Shown here piece after piece: positions 28,081 to 37,043 of a DNA stretch of 64,000 nucleotides. The notes under the pieces were generated by a model. It was not told the DNA's origin, made no database searches, and saw only the letters and a program-made list of their open reading frames with translations. The stretch lies in contig NZ_JFHC01000021.1 in assembly GCF_000698595.1 (NCBI RefSeq), forward strand, positions 45,829 through 109,828, read 5' to 3'. Origin of the DNA: Caballeronia glathei (GTDB lineage: Bacteria > Pseudomonadota > Gammaproteobacteria > Burkholderiales > Burkholderiaceae). Numbering within the stretch: position 1 is the first letter of the stretch; each line of letters starts with the position of its first letter. The position numbers and the translations under genes were made by a program.

Positions 28081-29415
28081 ATGTACTGGAACAGCAAGGT
28101 CATCTGGTCGGAAGGCATGTTCTTGCAGCCGCAGCATCTGCAGCAGCACGACCGCCACCTTGAGACGCAGCTCGAAGCGCGCGCCGCGGGTCTGCGCCCG
28201 TATGGCTGGGGTTTCACGTCGATCGAGATCGACGACGCGCTGCTCAAGCTCGGCAAGCTCGGCCTGCGCCGCGCAAGCGGGGTGCTGCCCGACGGCACGC
28301 CGTTCGATCTCCCCGCCGACGACGATCTGCCCGCGCCGCTAGACATTCCCGAAGGCACCGCGAACCTGCTCGTCGTGCTCGCGCTGCCGCTGCGCCGCCC
28401 GGGCGCGCCCGAGTCGGGCGGGCAGGAGACGCGCGACAATCTCGCGCGCTATCGTGCGGCCGATTTCGAGGCGCACGACAGCAACGACCCCGATGCCGCG
28501 GGCGCGCTCCTGCAGGTCGGCAAGCTGCGCCTCTCGCTTGCGCTCGAACCGGATGTCGCGCATGCGCATGCGACAGCCGGCGTCGCGCGCGTGGTCGAGC
28601 GGCTCGCCGACTCGCGCGTCGTGCTCGACGAGGACTATTGCCCGCCGTGTCTCGACTACAAGGTCGCGGACCGGCTCGCGCGCTTCGCCACGGAACTCAA
28701 CGGCCTGCTTCAGCAGCGCGGCGAAGCGCTCGCCGCGCGCCTCGCGCAGCCCGAGGCGGCGGGCACGGCCGAAATCGCGGACTTTCTCCTGCTTCAGACG
28801 GTGAACCGCGCGCAGCCGCTCGTCGCGCATTTCGAAGCGATGACGGGCTGCCATCCCGAGACGTTCTTCCAGTCGGCGATTCAGCTGGCCGGCGATCTCT
28901 CGACGTTCAGCCAGCGCGAGCGGCGCGCGCCGGTCTTTCCGGTGTATCGCCACGACCGGCTGAAGGAGACGTTCATGCCCGTCATCGACGCGTTGCGCGC
29001 GGCGCTTGCCCGCGTCGCCGATCCGACCGTCGTGCCGATTCCGCTGGAGGAGCGCCGCTACGGGCTGCGCGTCGCGCAGGTGGGCGACCGTTCGCTCTTC
29101 ACCAACGCCACCTTTGTGCTCGCCGTGCGCGCGCAGGTGCCCACCGAGACGATCCTGTCCGCGTTCGGCGCGCAGGTGAAGATCGGCGCGATCGAGCGCA
29201 TCCGCGATCTCGTGAACCTGCAGCTGCCGGGCATCGGCCTGCGCGCGCTGCCGGTCGCGCCGCGCCAGTTGCCGTTCTATGCCGGCTACGTCTATTTCGA
29301 ACTCGATGACCGCAACGAGGGCTGGCAGGCATTGCAGGCTTCGGCGGGCATGGCGCTGCACGTCGCCGGCGAATTCCCGGGGCTCGTCATGGAGTGCTGG
29401 GCGATTCGCCGCTGA
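28081..29415 (+). CDS. tssK: Type VI baseplate protein TssK
   Basis: Trimeric connector between baseplate and membrane complex, 444 residues, usual length. The N-terminal signature VIWSEGMFLQPQHLQQHDR occupies residues 7-25 and is diagnostic. The C-terminal head region includes RHDRLKETFMPVIDALR and YVYFELDDRNEGW. The ATG at 28081 was chosen because nothing upstream in the frame resembles TssK. It sits 84 bases after tagH. Confidence 0.96.
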   Translation: MYWNSKVIWSEGMFLQPQHLQQHDRHLETQLEARAAGLRPYGWGFTSIEIDDALLKLGKLGLRRASGVLPDGTPFDLPADDDLPAPLDIPEGTANLLVVLALPLRRPGAPESGGQETRDNLARYRAADFEAHDSNDPDAAGALLQVGKLRLSLALEPDVAHAHATAGVARVVERLADSRVVLDEDYCPPCLDYKVADRLARFATELNGLLQQRGEALAARLAQPEAAGTAEIADFLLLQTVNRAQPLVAHFEAMTGCHPETFFQSAIQLAGDLSTFSQRERRAPVFPVYRHDRLKETFMPVIDALRAALARVADPTVVPIPLEERRYGLRVAQVGDRSLFTNATFVLAVRAQVPTETILSAFGAQVKIGAIERIRDLVNLQLPGIGLRALPVAPRQLPFYAGYVYFELDDRNEGWQALQASAGMALHVAGEFPGLVMECWAIRR

Positions 29416-29436
29416 CCCGCCTGAGGCTCAAGCCAA

Positions 29437-30759
29437 ATGACCAACGATACCAACGAAGCCAGCCGCGAGCCGGAATTTCTCGACGCCGCGCAGACCATCC
29501 GCATCCCGACGCCCGGCGCGCGCCGCGAGGAGAGCGCGCGCGCGAGTCCGGCCGCCGCCGCGCTGCCGCCGCTCGACGCGAACCTGCCGGGGCGCAACCG
29601 GCTCCTGCGCGCGGCCAATCCGCTGCTTGAAATCGCACTGCCGCTGCGGCGCCTCACGAGCCATCCCGACCTCGATTCGCTGCGCGAGCAGCTCGTGCAG
29701 ATGGTGCGCACGTTCGAGCGCAACGGCCGCGCGCTCGGCGTGCCCGATGCGCAGCTCGGCCCCGCGCGCTACTGCCTCTGCACGTTCATCGACGAGGCGA
29801 TCGCCGCGACGCCGTGGGGCGCGGGCGTGTGGGGCCGGCGCAGCCTGCTCGTCACGTTTCACAACGAGGCCTCGGGCGGGGAGCGCGTGTTCGGCCTGCT
29901 GCAGCGTCTCGCGCAGACGCCCGCCGCCGACGTCGATCTGCTCGAACTGATCTACGTGATGCTGTCGCTCGGTTTCGACGGGCGCTACCGGCTGATCGAC
30001 GGCGGGCGCACGCAGCTCGAAACGATCCGCGAGCGGCTCGAGCAGCTGATCCGCGCGCAGCGCACGCCGCTCGAGCGTGCGCTCTCGCCGCACTGGCAGC
30101 CCGCGCCGCGCGAGCGCAAGCGCCTGTTCCAGTTCGTGCCGCTGTGGGTCGCGCTCGCCGCCGCGGCGTTCCTGCTGGTGACGGCGAGCCTCGTGCTGAG
30201 CCTGCGCATCAACGACTTCTCCGATCCGGTGTTCGCCTCGCTGCGGCAGATTCGCGTCGCGCCGGGAGAGGCGCTGGCGTCGAAGGTGAATGCGGCGCCC
30301 AAGCTCGCGGCGTCGCTCGCGGGCTTTCTCGCCCCGGAGGTGGCGCAGGGGCTCGTGACGGTCACGGAGGCGCCGGACCGCACCACCGTCACGATCAACA
30401 GCACGGCCAACGGCGCGCAGTTCTTCGCCTCGGGCAGCGCGGACATCGATCCGCGCTTCAATCCGCTGATGCAGCGCATCGCAGAGGCGCTGCAGGACAA
30501 GCCCGGCAACATCGTGGTGGTCGGGCACACCGACAACCAGCGCATTCTCTCGGCGCGGTTTCCGTCGAACGTGGTGCTGTCGCAGGCGCGCGCCGACACC
30601 GTGCGCGCGTTTCTCGCGGCGCGGCTCGCGTCGCCCGCGCGCCTGAGTTCCGAAGGACGCGGCGACACCGAGCCGATCGCGCCGAACGACACGCCGCAGG
30701 ACCGCGCGAAGAACCGTCGCGTGGACATTGTCATTCTCTCGCCTGGAGCGGCGTCATGA
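29437..30759 (+). CDS. tssL: Type VI membrane protein TssL with fused OmpA-like peptidoglycan-binding domain
   Basis: Inner-membrane component of the T6SS membrane complex, 440 residues. The DotU/IcmH cytoplasmic domain is at about residues 55-225 (NPLLEIALPLRRL, CTFIDEAIAATPWG). A single transmembrane helix lies near 229-252 (FVPLWVALAAAAFLLVTASL), and a periplasmic OmpA/MotB-like domain at about 320-437 (FFASGSADIDPRFNPLM, VVVGHTDNQRI, DRAKNRRVDIVI) anchors it to peptidoglycan. The fusion is the evolved TssL type, so no separate TagL is needed. Its TGA overlaps the tssM start codon as ATGA. Confidence 0.96.
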   Translation: MTNDTNEASREPEFLDAAQTIRIPTPGARREESARASPAAAALPPLDANLPGRNRLLRAANPLLEIALPLRRLTSHPDLDSLREQLVQMVRTFERNGRALGVPDAQLGPARYCLCTFIDEAIAATPWGAGVWGRRSLLVTFHNEASGGERVFGLLQRLAQTPAADVDLLELIYVMLSLGFDGRYRLIDGGRTQLETIRERLEQLIRAQRTPLERALSPHWQPAPRERKRLFQFVPLWVALAAAAFLLVTASLVLSLRINDFSDPVFASLRQIRVAPGEALASKVNAAPKLAASLAGFLAPEVAQGLVTVTEAPDRTTVTINSTANGAQFFASGSADIDPRFNPLMQRIAEALQDKPGNIVVVGHTDNQRILSARFPSNVVLSQARADTVRAFLAARLASPARLSSEGRGDTEPIAPNDTPQDRAKNRRVDIVILSPGAAS

Positions 30760-33700
30760 AGTGGATCAGTGCATTGAGAAGACCGGTCGCGATGACCTTC
30801 TACGGCGCGCTCGCGCTTGCGTTCGTGCTGTGGTTCGAAGGGCCGCTGCTCGCGTTCGACGGCCACGCGCCGCTCGCGAGCGAGGCGAGCCGCTGGGTGC
30901 TGATCGCGCTCGTCTTCGCCGTCTGGGGGCTCTACTGGGGCGGGCGCTGGCTTAGGACGCGGCTCGCGAGTTCGAACTTCGTGCGCAGTCTCGTCGCGAA
31001 TGCGGCAGCGGGAAGCCGCGAGCCGGACGAAGGGCAGAAGGCCGCGGAAGGCGATCTCGCGATCCTGCGCACGCGTTTCGAGGAGGCGCTGAAGACGCTG
31101 CGCCGCGCGGGCGCGGTGAAGGACCCGGCGAGGGACGGCAAGAAGGATTTCAGGTCGCGCTGGCTCGACTTCGGCCGGCAGACCATCTACGACCTGCCGT
31201 GGTACATGTTCGTCGGCGCGCCGGGCGCCGGGAAGACGACGGCGCTCGTGCATTCGGGGCTGAACTTTCCGCTCGCGGACCGGCTCGGCGCGCAGGCGGT
31301 CGGCGGCGTCGGCGGAACGCGCCACTGCGACTGGTGGTTCACCGACGACGCCGTGCTGCTCGACACCGCCGGGCGCTTCACGACGCAGGACAGCCATCGA
31401 GCGGCCGACCGCAGCGCGTGGCTCGGCTTCCTTCAGATGCTGCGCAAGTACCGCAGGCGCCGGCCGCTGAACGGCGTGATGGTCGTGGTCTCCGCGCTGG
31501 ACCTGCTCCAGCAGAACGACGCCGCCCGCGCCGCGCATGCCGCGGCCGTGCGCGAGCGGCTGCGCGAGCTGAACACGCAGCTCGGCATGCGGCTGCCGGT
31601 CTACATGATCGTGACGAAGAGCGACATGCTGGCGGGCTTCACCGAATTCTTCGACGACCTCGGCCGCGACGAGCGCGAGCAGGTCTGGGGCGTGACGTTT
31701 CCGTACGGCGAGGACGTCGCATCGGACGAACGCTGGACGCCGCTCGGGCGCTTTCCCGCCGAGTTCGGCCTTCTGCACGAGCAGTTGCAGAACCGCGTGA
31801 TGCAGCGCATGCAGCAGGAAACCGACGTGCGCCGCCGCTCGCTGATCTATTCGTTCCCCCAGCAGTTCGCGGGCCTGGAGGCGCCGCTCGCGCGCTTTCT
31901 CGAAGACGCCTTCAGCGACTCGCGCTTCGACAGCGCGTCGCTCCTGCGCGGCGTGTACTTCACGAGCGGCACGCAGAACGGCCGCCCGCTCGACCGCATG
32001 ATGAGCTCGGTGGCCGCGGCGCTCGGCCTGCAGCGCGAAGTGCTCCTGCAGGACGCCGCGAGCGGCCGCGCGTACTTCGTCAAGCGGCTGATGCGCGACG
32101 TGATCTTCGAGGAAGCGGGGCTCGCGCTCGGCAACCAGCGTGTCGAGCGGCGGCGCGCGCGGTTCCAGAAGATCGCGATCGCGGCGGTCGGCGTGCTGCT
32201 CGTGGCGGGGCTCATCGGGCTCTTCGTGAGCGACCGCGCGAACCGGCGCTTCGTCGAGGAGAGCCGCCAGCAGATCGCGGTCGTGCAGAAGCTCGCCGCG
32301 CAGATTCCGCGCAACGACGATCCGCTCGCGCTGCTGCCGCTGCTCGACGCCGCCCGCGACCTGCCCGGCGGCGAGGCGGATCAGCGCGCGCACGGCTCGC
32401 CGTGGTGGGCGAAGTTCGGCCTCGATCAGCGCGAGAAGCTCGGCGGCGAGTCGCGGCGGGTGTACCGGCGGCTGCTTCAGCAGACCTTGCTGCCGATCGT
32501 CGTCGAGCGCATCGAGGACGAGCTGCGCCGCGGCGACGCGAGCGATGCCGCGCACGAATACGAGGTGCTGCGCGCGTACCTGATGCTCGGCGAGCCCGCT
32601 CACTTCGACGCCGGCGCGCTCATCGGCTGGACCATGCGTGACTGGCTGCGCGGCCCGTTGCAGAGCGCGAGCGACATCCAGCGCGCCGAGCTGAACCAGC
32701 ATCTCGCCGCGCTGTTGGAGCCCGGCGAATTCGATTCGAACCTGCCGCTCGACCAGAGCCTGATCGCGAAGGCGCGCGCCGCGCTCGACCGCGTGCCGCT
32801 CGCGCAGCGCCTCTCGGGCCGCATCCAGGAGCAGCTGTTTCAGTTGAAGCTGCCGGCGTTCTCGGTGGCAAAGGCCGCCGGGCCCAACGGCGTGCTCGTG
32901 TTCGTGCGCAAGAGCGGACAGCCGCTCACGCGCGGCGTGGACGGCGCGTACACGCGGGCCGGCTTTCAGGAGTTCGTGCGGCTGCGCGAGATCGCGCTTG
33001 CCAACGTGAGCAAGGACGACTGGGTGCTCGGCCGCGCGCAGACGAAGCCGGGCGCCGCCGCGACCGACGAGTTGCGCGGCGCGCTCACGCAGCTCTATGC
33101 CGACGAGATGATCCGGCAGTGGGACGCACTTCTCAACGACGTCGGCGTGGTGCCGTTCTCGGCGCCCGATCAGGGCGCGCGCATCGCGAACCTGCTTGGC
33201 GCCGCGAAGTCGCCGCTGCGCGACCTGATCCAGGCGGCCGCGCGCGAGACGACGCTCGCACCGGCCACCCCCGCCGATACCGGCAAGCTCGACGAGCTGA
33301 AGAAGAGCCTCGGCGCGAAGCTCGGGCAGCCGGCGGCTGCCGCGCAGGCGGCGCCGGACACCGATCCTGTCGACGTGCATTTTCAGGCGCTGCACGATCT
33401 CGCGGGCGCGTCGCTCGACGAGCCGATCGCCGCGCTCAAGGACGCCGCCGCCACGCTCGAAGCCACTGACTCCGCGCGCAAGCAGTCGCTGCCGCCGCCG
33501 CCCACCGCCTCGCTCGACAAGCTGAAGCTGCTCGCGCAGGGCGCACCCGCGCCGCTCGCATCGGTGCTCGACGGCGTCGCGGGCAACGCGGATTCGTCGC
33601 GCGTTCGAGGCGAGCACGCGCGCCTTTCCGCGATGTGGGCCGCGAGCGTCGCGCCGCTGTGCCGGCAGGCGCTCGACGGCCGCTATCCGTTCGTGCGCGC

Positions 33701-34313
33701 GTCGGCGCGCGACGCCACGGCCGACGACTTTGCCCGCGTCCTCGCGCCCGGCGGCCTGATCGACGACTTCTTCCAGAAGAACCTGCAGAACAGTGTCGAC
33801 ATGACCGGCGCGCAATGGCGCTGGCGTCCGGAGGGGCGTTCGCTCGGCATTTCCGACGACGTGCTCGCGCAGTTCCAGCGTGCCGCGCAGATTCGCGACG
33901 CGATGTTTCGCGACGGCGGACGCGACATCTCGGTGCGCTTCTCCGCGAAGATGCTGACGCTCGATCCTTCGGTGAAGCGCTTCGTGCTCGATATCGACGG
34001 CCAGCAGCTCGTCGCGACCCGCGACGCGACGGCCGCCGCCACCGCGTTCCAGTGGCAGGGCGGCAAGGGCGCCGGGCAGGCGCATGTCGAGATCGATCCG
34101 CCTCTCGCAGCGGGTGGAACGCCCGCAGCGAGCGGTCCGTGGGCGCTGCTGCGTCTCATTGACTCCGCGCGCCTCGAGCAGACCGGCCAGCCGGACCGCT
34201 TTCGCGTGTCGTTCGGCGGCGGTGAGGCGTTGATCGAGATCGACGCCAACAGCGTCGTGAACCCGTTCCGCCCGGGGCTCCTCGACCGCTTTCGCTGTCC
34301 GCTGCAACTGTGA
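30756..34313 (+). CDS. tssM: Type VI membrane protein TssM (IcmF)
   Basis: Large inner-membrane protein of 1,185 residues spanning into the periplasm. Two N-terminal transmembrane segments (residues 12-32 and about 45-66) precede the cytoplasmic NTPase-like domain with an intact Walker A, GAPGAGKTTALVHSG, near residue 152. A third helix near 472 (IAIAAVGVLLVAGLIGLFVS) leads to the periplasmic region, with the IcmF-related domain and the C-terminal DUF1215-like domain (GGEALIEIDANSVVNPF). The C-terminal part normally contacts the lipoprotein TssJ, for which no gene is present here. The ATG overlaps the tssL stop. Confidence 0.96.
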   Translation: MKWISALRRPVAMTFYGALALAFVLWFEGPLLAFDGHAPLASEASRWVLIALVFAVWGLYWGGRWLRTRLASSNFVRSLVANAAAGSREPDEGQKAAEGDLAILRTRFEEALKTLRRAGAVKDPARDGKKDFRSRWLDFGRQTIYDLPWYMFVGAPGAGKTTALVHSGLNFPLADRLGAQAVGGVGGTRHCDWWFTDDAVLLDTAGRFTTQDSHRAADRSAWLGFLQMLRKYRRRRPLNGVMVVVSALDLLQQNDAARAAHAAAVRERLRELNTQLGMRLPVYMIVTKSDMLAGFTEFFDDLGRDEREQVWGVTFPYGEDVASDERWTPLGRFPAEFGLLHEQLQNRVMQRMQQETDVRRRSLIYSFPQQFAGLEAPLARFLEDAFSDSRFDSASLLRGVYFTSGTQNGRPLDRMMSSVAAALGLQREVLLQDAASGRAYFVKRLMRDVIFEEAGLALGNQRVERRRARFQKIAIAAVGVLLVAGLIGLFVSDRANRRFVEESRQQIAVVQKLAAQIPRNDDPLALLPLLDAARDLPGGEADQRAHGSPWWAKFGLDQREKLGGESRRVYRRLLQQTLLPIVVERIEDELRRGDASDAAHEYEVLRAYLMLGEPAHFDAGALIGWTMRDWLRGPLQSASDIQRAELNQHLAALLEPGEFDSNLPLDQSLIAKARAALDRVPLAQRLSGRIQEQLFQLKLPAFSVAKAAGPNGVLVFVRKSGQPLTRGVDGAYTRAGFQEFVRLREIALANVSKDDWVLGRAQTKPGAAATDELRGALTQLYADEMIRQWDALLNDVGVVPFSAPDQGARIANLLGAAKSPLRDLIQAAARETTLAPATPADTGKLDELKKSLGAKLGQPAAAAQAAPDTDPVDVHFQALHDLAGASLDEPIAALKDAAATLEATDSARKQSLPPPPTASLDKLKLLAQGAPAPLASVLDGVAGNADSSRVRGEHARLSAMWAASVAPLCRQALDGRYPFVRASARDATADDFARVLAPGGLIDDFFQKNLQNSVDMTGAQWRWRPEGRSLGISDDVLAQFQRAAQIRDAMFRDGGRDISVRFSAKMLTLDPSVKRFVLDIDGQQLVATRDATAAATAFQWQGGKGAGQAHVEIDPPLAAGGTPAASGPWALLRLIDSARLEQTGQPDRFRVSFGGGEALIEIDANSVVNPFRPGLLDRFRCPLQL

Positions 34314-34327
34314 GCGCAGGAGCGAAG

Positions 34328-34864
34328 ATGGGCTACTACGGCAAGGTGCGCACGCATGGGGATTTCGTCACGCGCGGCTTTTCGCCGGCCTTCGTCGCGC
34401 GCTGGGACGACTGGCTTCAGCGCGGCATGGTCGCGGCGCGCGGGCGGCTCGGCGACGCGTGGCTCTCGCATTACCTCGTGATGCCGGTGTGGTGTTTCGC
34501 GCTCGGCGCGGGTGTCGTCGACGAGCACGCGTATGCCGGTGTGCTGAGCCCGGGGCTCGATGCGGTCGGGCGCTACTTTCCGTTTGCGATCGCCGCGCGC
34601 ATCGACGACGGTGCCGTGCCTTCGCGCGCGTGGTACGGGGCGGCCGCAGACCTCGCGCTGTCCACGCTGCGAGGCGAGTTCGCGCTCGCCGGATTCGATG
34701 CGCGGATCGAGCAGTTTGCGTGCGATCCCGTGGAGGGTGATCGCGCAAAGCCGCGGTACGCTGCTCAATGGTGGCGGCTCGACGCGTCGCAGCGGCTCTC
34801 TTGCGACCGGCTCGATTCGGAACTGTTCGCGCGGCTGCTCGTCGAGACGGATTCAGTCGGCTGA
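34328..34864 (+). CDS. tagF: T6SS-associated protein TagF (ImpM family)
   Basis: Cytoplasmic accessory protein of 178 residues. TagF homologs repress or modulate T6SS assembly independently of the kinase pathway in Pseudomonas. The N-terminus GYYGKVRTHGDFVTRGFS matches the ImpM family, and WLSHYLVMPVWCFALGAG and GLDAVGRYFPFAIAARI follow. The ATG at 34328 has AGGAG 6 bases upstream; a GTG at 34310 overlapping the tssM stop is an alternative. The 3' end overlaps the convergent kinase gene by 12 bases. Confidence 0.9.
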   Translation: MGYYGKVRTHGDFVTRGFSPAFVARWDDWLQRGMVAARGRLGDAWLSHYLVMPVWCFALGAGVVDEHAYAGVLSPGLDAVGRYFPFAIAARIDDGAVPSRAWYGAAADLALSTLRGEFALAGFDARIEQFACDPVEGDRAKPRYAAQWWRLDASQRLSCDRLDSELFARLLVETDSVG

Positions 34865-36244
34865 GAGTCCCAGCTCGCGGCGCAGGGCTGCCTTGTCCTT
34901 CTCGTCGGGCACGGCGTCCACGAGGCGCAGGTAGAAGGTGCCCGCGTCGTTCGTCCTGCTCGCCGCGCGCGACGCGACGATGCGTGCGATCGGGCCGACG
35001 TAGGCCGCGAGCCGCCGCGTGGCGTCGTCGACGAGCGCCGTGTCGAGCGTGACAGCGGACGCGCCGCCTTCGACCGGCCCCGCGTGGCCCGCGAGCAGCG
35101 CGTCGAACTCGCGGCGGGCGACGTCGTCGGGAAAGTGCGCGGCGAGCTGCGCCGAAAGCGCCTGCGAGTCGCCCGCCTGGGCGGCCGCGCGTCGCACGAG
35201 CACCGTCGCCATCGGGCCGACGTGGCTCGCGAGGCGCTGCTCCAGCCGCGCGAGCAGTTCGGGCGGCCATTGCATCGAGGCTGCTTGCGCATCCGCCTGC
35301 GGCAGTTCGAAGGCCGGGGCCGGCTCGGTCATCGTGACGATGGTGCGGTCGATGTCGTCGGCGTCGTCGGCGTGTTGCATCGTATCGATGAGGGCGATGA
35401 GCGCCGCGCGCCATTGCGACGCTGAAGCGAAGCGGTCTTCGCGGCGCTTGGCGAGCGCTTTCAGTACCATCGCGTCGAGCGCGGGCGGGAGGTCGGGCGC
35501 GAGTCCGGACGGCGCGCCCGGCATGTCGTTCAGCACCTGGCGCATGACGACGGCCGGCGTGCCGGTGAACGGACACGCGCCCGTCAGCATTTCATATAGG
35601 ACGACGCCTGCCGAGAACAGGTCGGCGCGGGCGTCGACGGCCTCGCCGGTGAACTGTTCCGGCGACATGTAGCTCGGCGTGCCGATCAGCGTGCCGGCCT
35701 GCGTGTGGTGCGACGTGTCGAGCTGCGCGATGCCGAAGTCGGTGATCTTGCATTCGCCGCGTTGCGCGATCAGCAGGTTGGCGGGTTTGATGTCGCGGTG
35801 GATGACGCCTGCGTCGTGCGCGTAGCTGAGTGCGTCGAGCAGTTGCGCGAACCAGCCGAGTACGCGTGCGGGCGCCATGCGCGTGGCCGCGCGGCGGTGC
35901 TGCGCGAGACGCGCGGCGAGGCTTTCGCCGCGCACGTACTCCATCGTGATGTAGGCGGTGTCGCCGGTGTCGCCGTAGTCGTAGACGGACACGATGTGCG
36001 GATGGACGAGTCTTCCCGCTGCGCGCGCCTCGTTGAGAAAGCGCGAGGTCAGGTCGTGGGCGGGGGCGGCGGCCGCTTCGTCGGGGTTTGCGTTCAGCAG
36101 CTCGGAGCGGATCGTTTTGAGCGCGACCTCGCGCTGGATGTGTGGATCGAACGCCAGATAGACCACGCCCATGGCGCCGCGGCCGAGCACGCGGTCGATG
36201 CGGTAACGGCCTAGCGTTTGCGGTGTTTCTTCGTTCTTCAGCAC
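34853..36244 (-). CDS. ppkA: Ser/Thr protein kinase of the T6SS locus (PpkA-like)
   Basis: Cytoplasmic Hanks-type kinase, 463 residues, presumably phosphorylating TagH. The kinase domain covers residues 12-280 with all motifs: glycine loop GRGAMGVV, Lys43 in VALKTI, catalytic HRDIKPANLL, DFG in KITDFGIA, and SPEQ. No transmembrane segment is visible, unlike PknB. Residues about 325-460 hold two copies of a repeat around HVGPMATVLVRRAAAQAGD and YVGPIARIVASRAASRTND, a module I recall from other bacterial signalling proteins. The start is GTG at 36244 with AAGGAG 8 bases upstream. It is convergent with tagF. No cognate PP2C phosphatase gene is in the window. Confidence 0.92.
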   Translation of the reverse strand: MLKNEETPQTLGRYRIDRVLGRGAMGVVYLAFDPHIQREVALKTIRSELLNANPDEAAAAPAHDLTSRFLNEARAAGRLVHPHIVSVYDYGDTGDTAYITMEYVRGESLAARLAQHRRAATRMAPARVLGWFAQLLDALSYAHDAGVIHRDIKPANLLIAQRGECKITDFGIAQLDTSHHTQAGTLIGTPSYMSPEQFTGEAVDARADLFSAGVVLYEMLTGACPFTGTPAVVMRQVLNDMPGAPSGLAPDLPPALDAMVLKALAKRREDRFASASQWRAALIALIDTMQHADDADDIDRTIVTMTEPAPAFELPQADAQAASMQWPPELLARLEQRLASHVGPMATVLVRRAAAQAGDSQALSAQLAAHFPDDVARREFDALLAGHAGPVEGGASAVTLDTALVDDATRRLAAYVGPIARIVASRAASRTNDAGTFYLRLVDAVPDEKDKAALRRELGLSAD

Positions 36245-36295
36245 GGGGGCGCTCCTTGCGTCGCTGCTCGGGTTTGTGGATTTACAGCGTTTGAT

Positions 36296-36510
36296 GTTTT
36301 TGCGCTTCTATGAAACTTGCATTGATATTGGTTTATTTGCTTCGCCCCTGTGCGGGGCAGCAGTCACACAGGGATGTCGCTAGCGCTTGGGTTGGGCGGT
36401 TGTAGAACCGTCTGATGCGCTTGCGCTCCTATGAAACTTGTATTGGCTTTGGTTTATTAGCTTCGCCCCTGTGCGGGGCAGCAGTCACTTTCTTTGCTGC
36501 TGCAAAGAAA
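36296..36510. repeat. Two inverted-orientation copies of the hairpin repeat unit
   Basis: Two units, spaced 121 bases (CTTCGCCCCTGTGCGGGGCA begins at 36340 and 36461), are the reverse complement of the units at 37025-37694. Each carries the GCCCC-TGTGC-GGGGC hairpin and the flanking TTCTATGAAACTTG block. They lie just upstream of the kinase gene start. Short open frames across them look spurious. Confidence 0.8.
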
Positions 36511-37043
36511 GTAACCAAAGAAAGCAGCTTTTCAGTCATGCGGTGTTAGGACGTGACCACGCTTGATTCCTTCCGAGTGGCCCGACCGTAGGAGTGTCGC
36601 CCTCGCATAGTTAAGGGGCTTGGTACGCGGACCCACTGCGTCGTCGCGCCGCTAAACGAAGTGGTAAGGCAGTCATTCATCCGTCCTCGCTTCGCTCCGA
36701 CGCGCGGTTCAACACAACCCAATCTCTTCGCTTGCGGCGGCGTGCATCCAAAGCGCTTCGCTACGTAAGATGCTTTGCAATTTCGCCGACCATGCCTTGC
36801 CACCCGACTTACCATTCGTCGGGCACGCAGTGCCAAGACGGATGAATGACTGCCTTACCACTTCGTTCGAAGGTGCGAGGACGCAGTGGGTCCGCGTACC
36901 AATTCGCCCGACCCACAGAGGTGGACACTCCAACGGCCGAGCCACTCTGAAAGACTCAAACGTGGTCACGTCCTGACACCGCTGAGCCCATAGCTGCTTT
37001 CTTTGGTTACTTTCTTTGCAGCAGCAAAGAAAGTGACTGCTGC
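36478..37043. repeat. Long imperfect palindrome at the core of the repeat island
   Basis: The arm running from about 36478 to 36685 is matched as reverse complement by the arm from 36837 to about 37043. Both contain AAAGAAAGTAACCAAAGAAAGC, read in opposite senses, the GGACGTGACCACG block, GGTACGCGGACCCACTGCGTC, and GAAGTGGTAAGGCAGTCATT. The arms are diverged in places. The 150-base centre (36686-36836) is unique in this window. Open frames here encode implausible products. Confidence 0.75.

Noticed and set aside
29985..34307. A 1,440-codon open frame on the minus strand opposite tssL and tssM
   Set aside because: It is an antisense shadow caused by high G+C codon bias; composition is Arg/Glu/His-rich with no domain, and the plus strand holds unambiguous T6SS genes.
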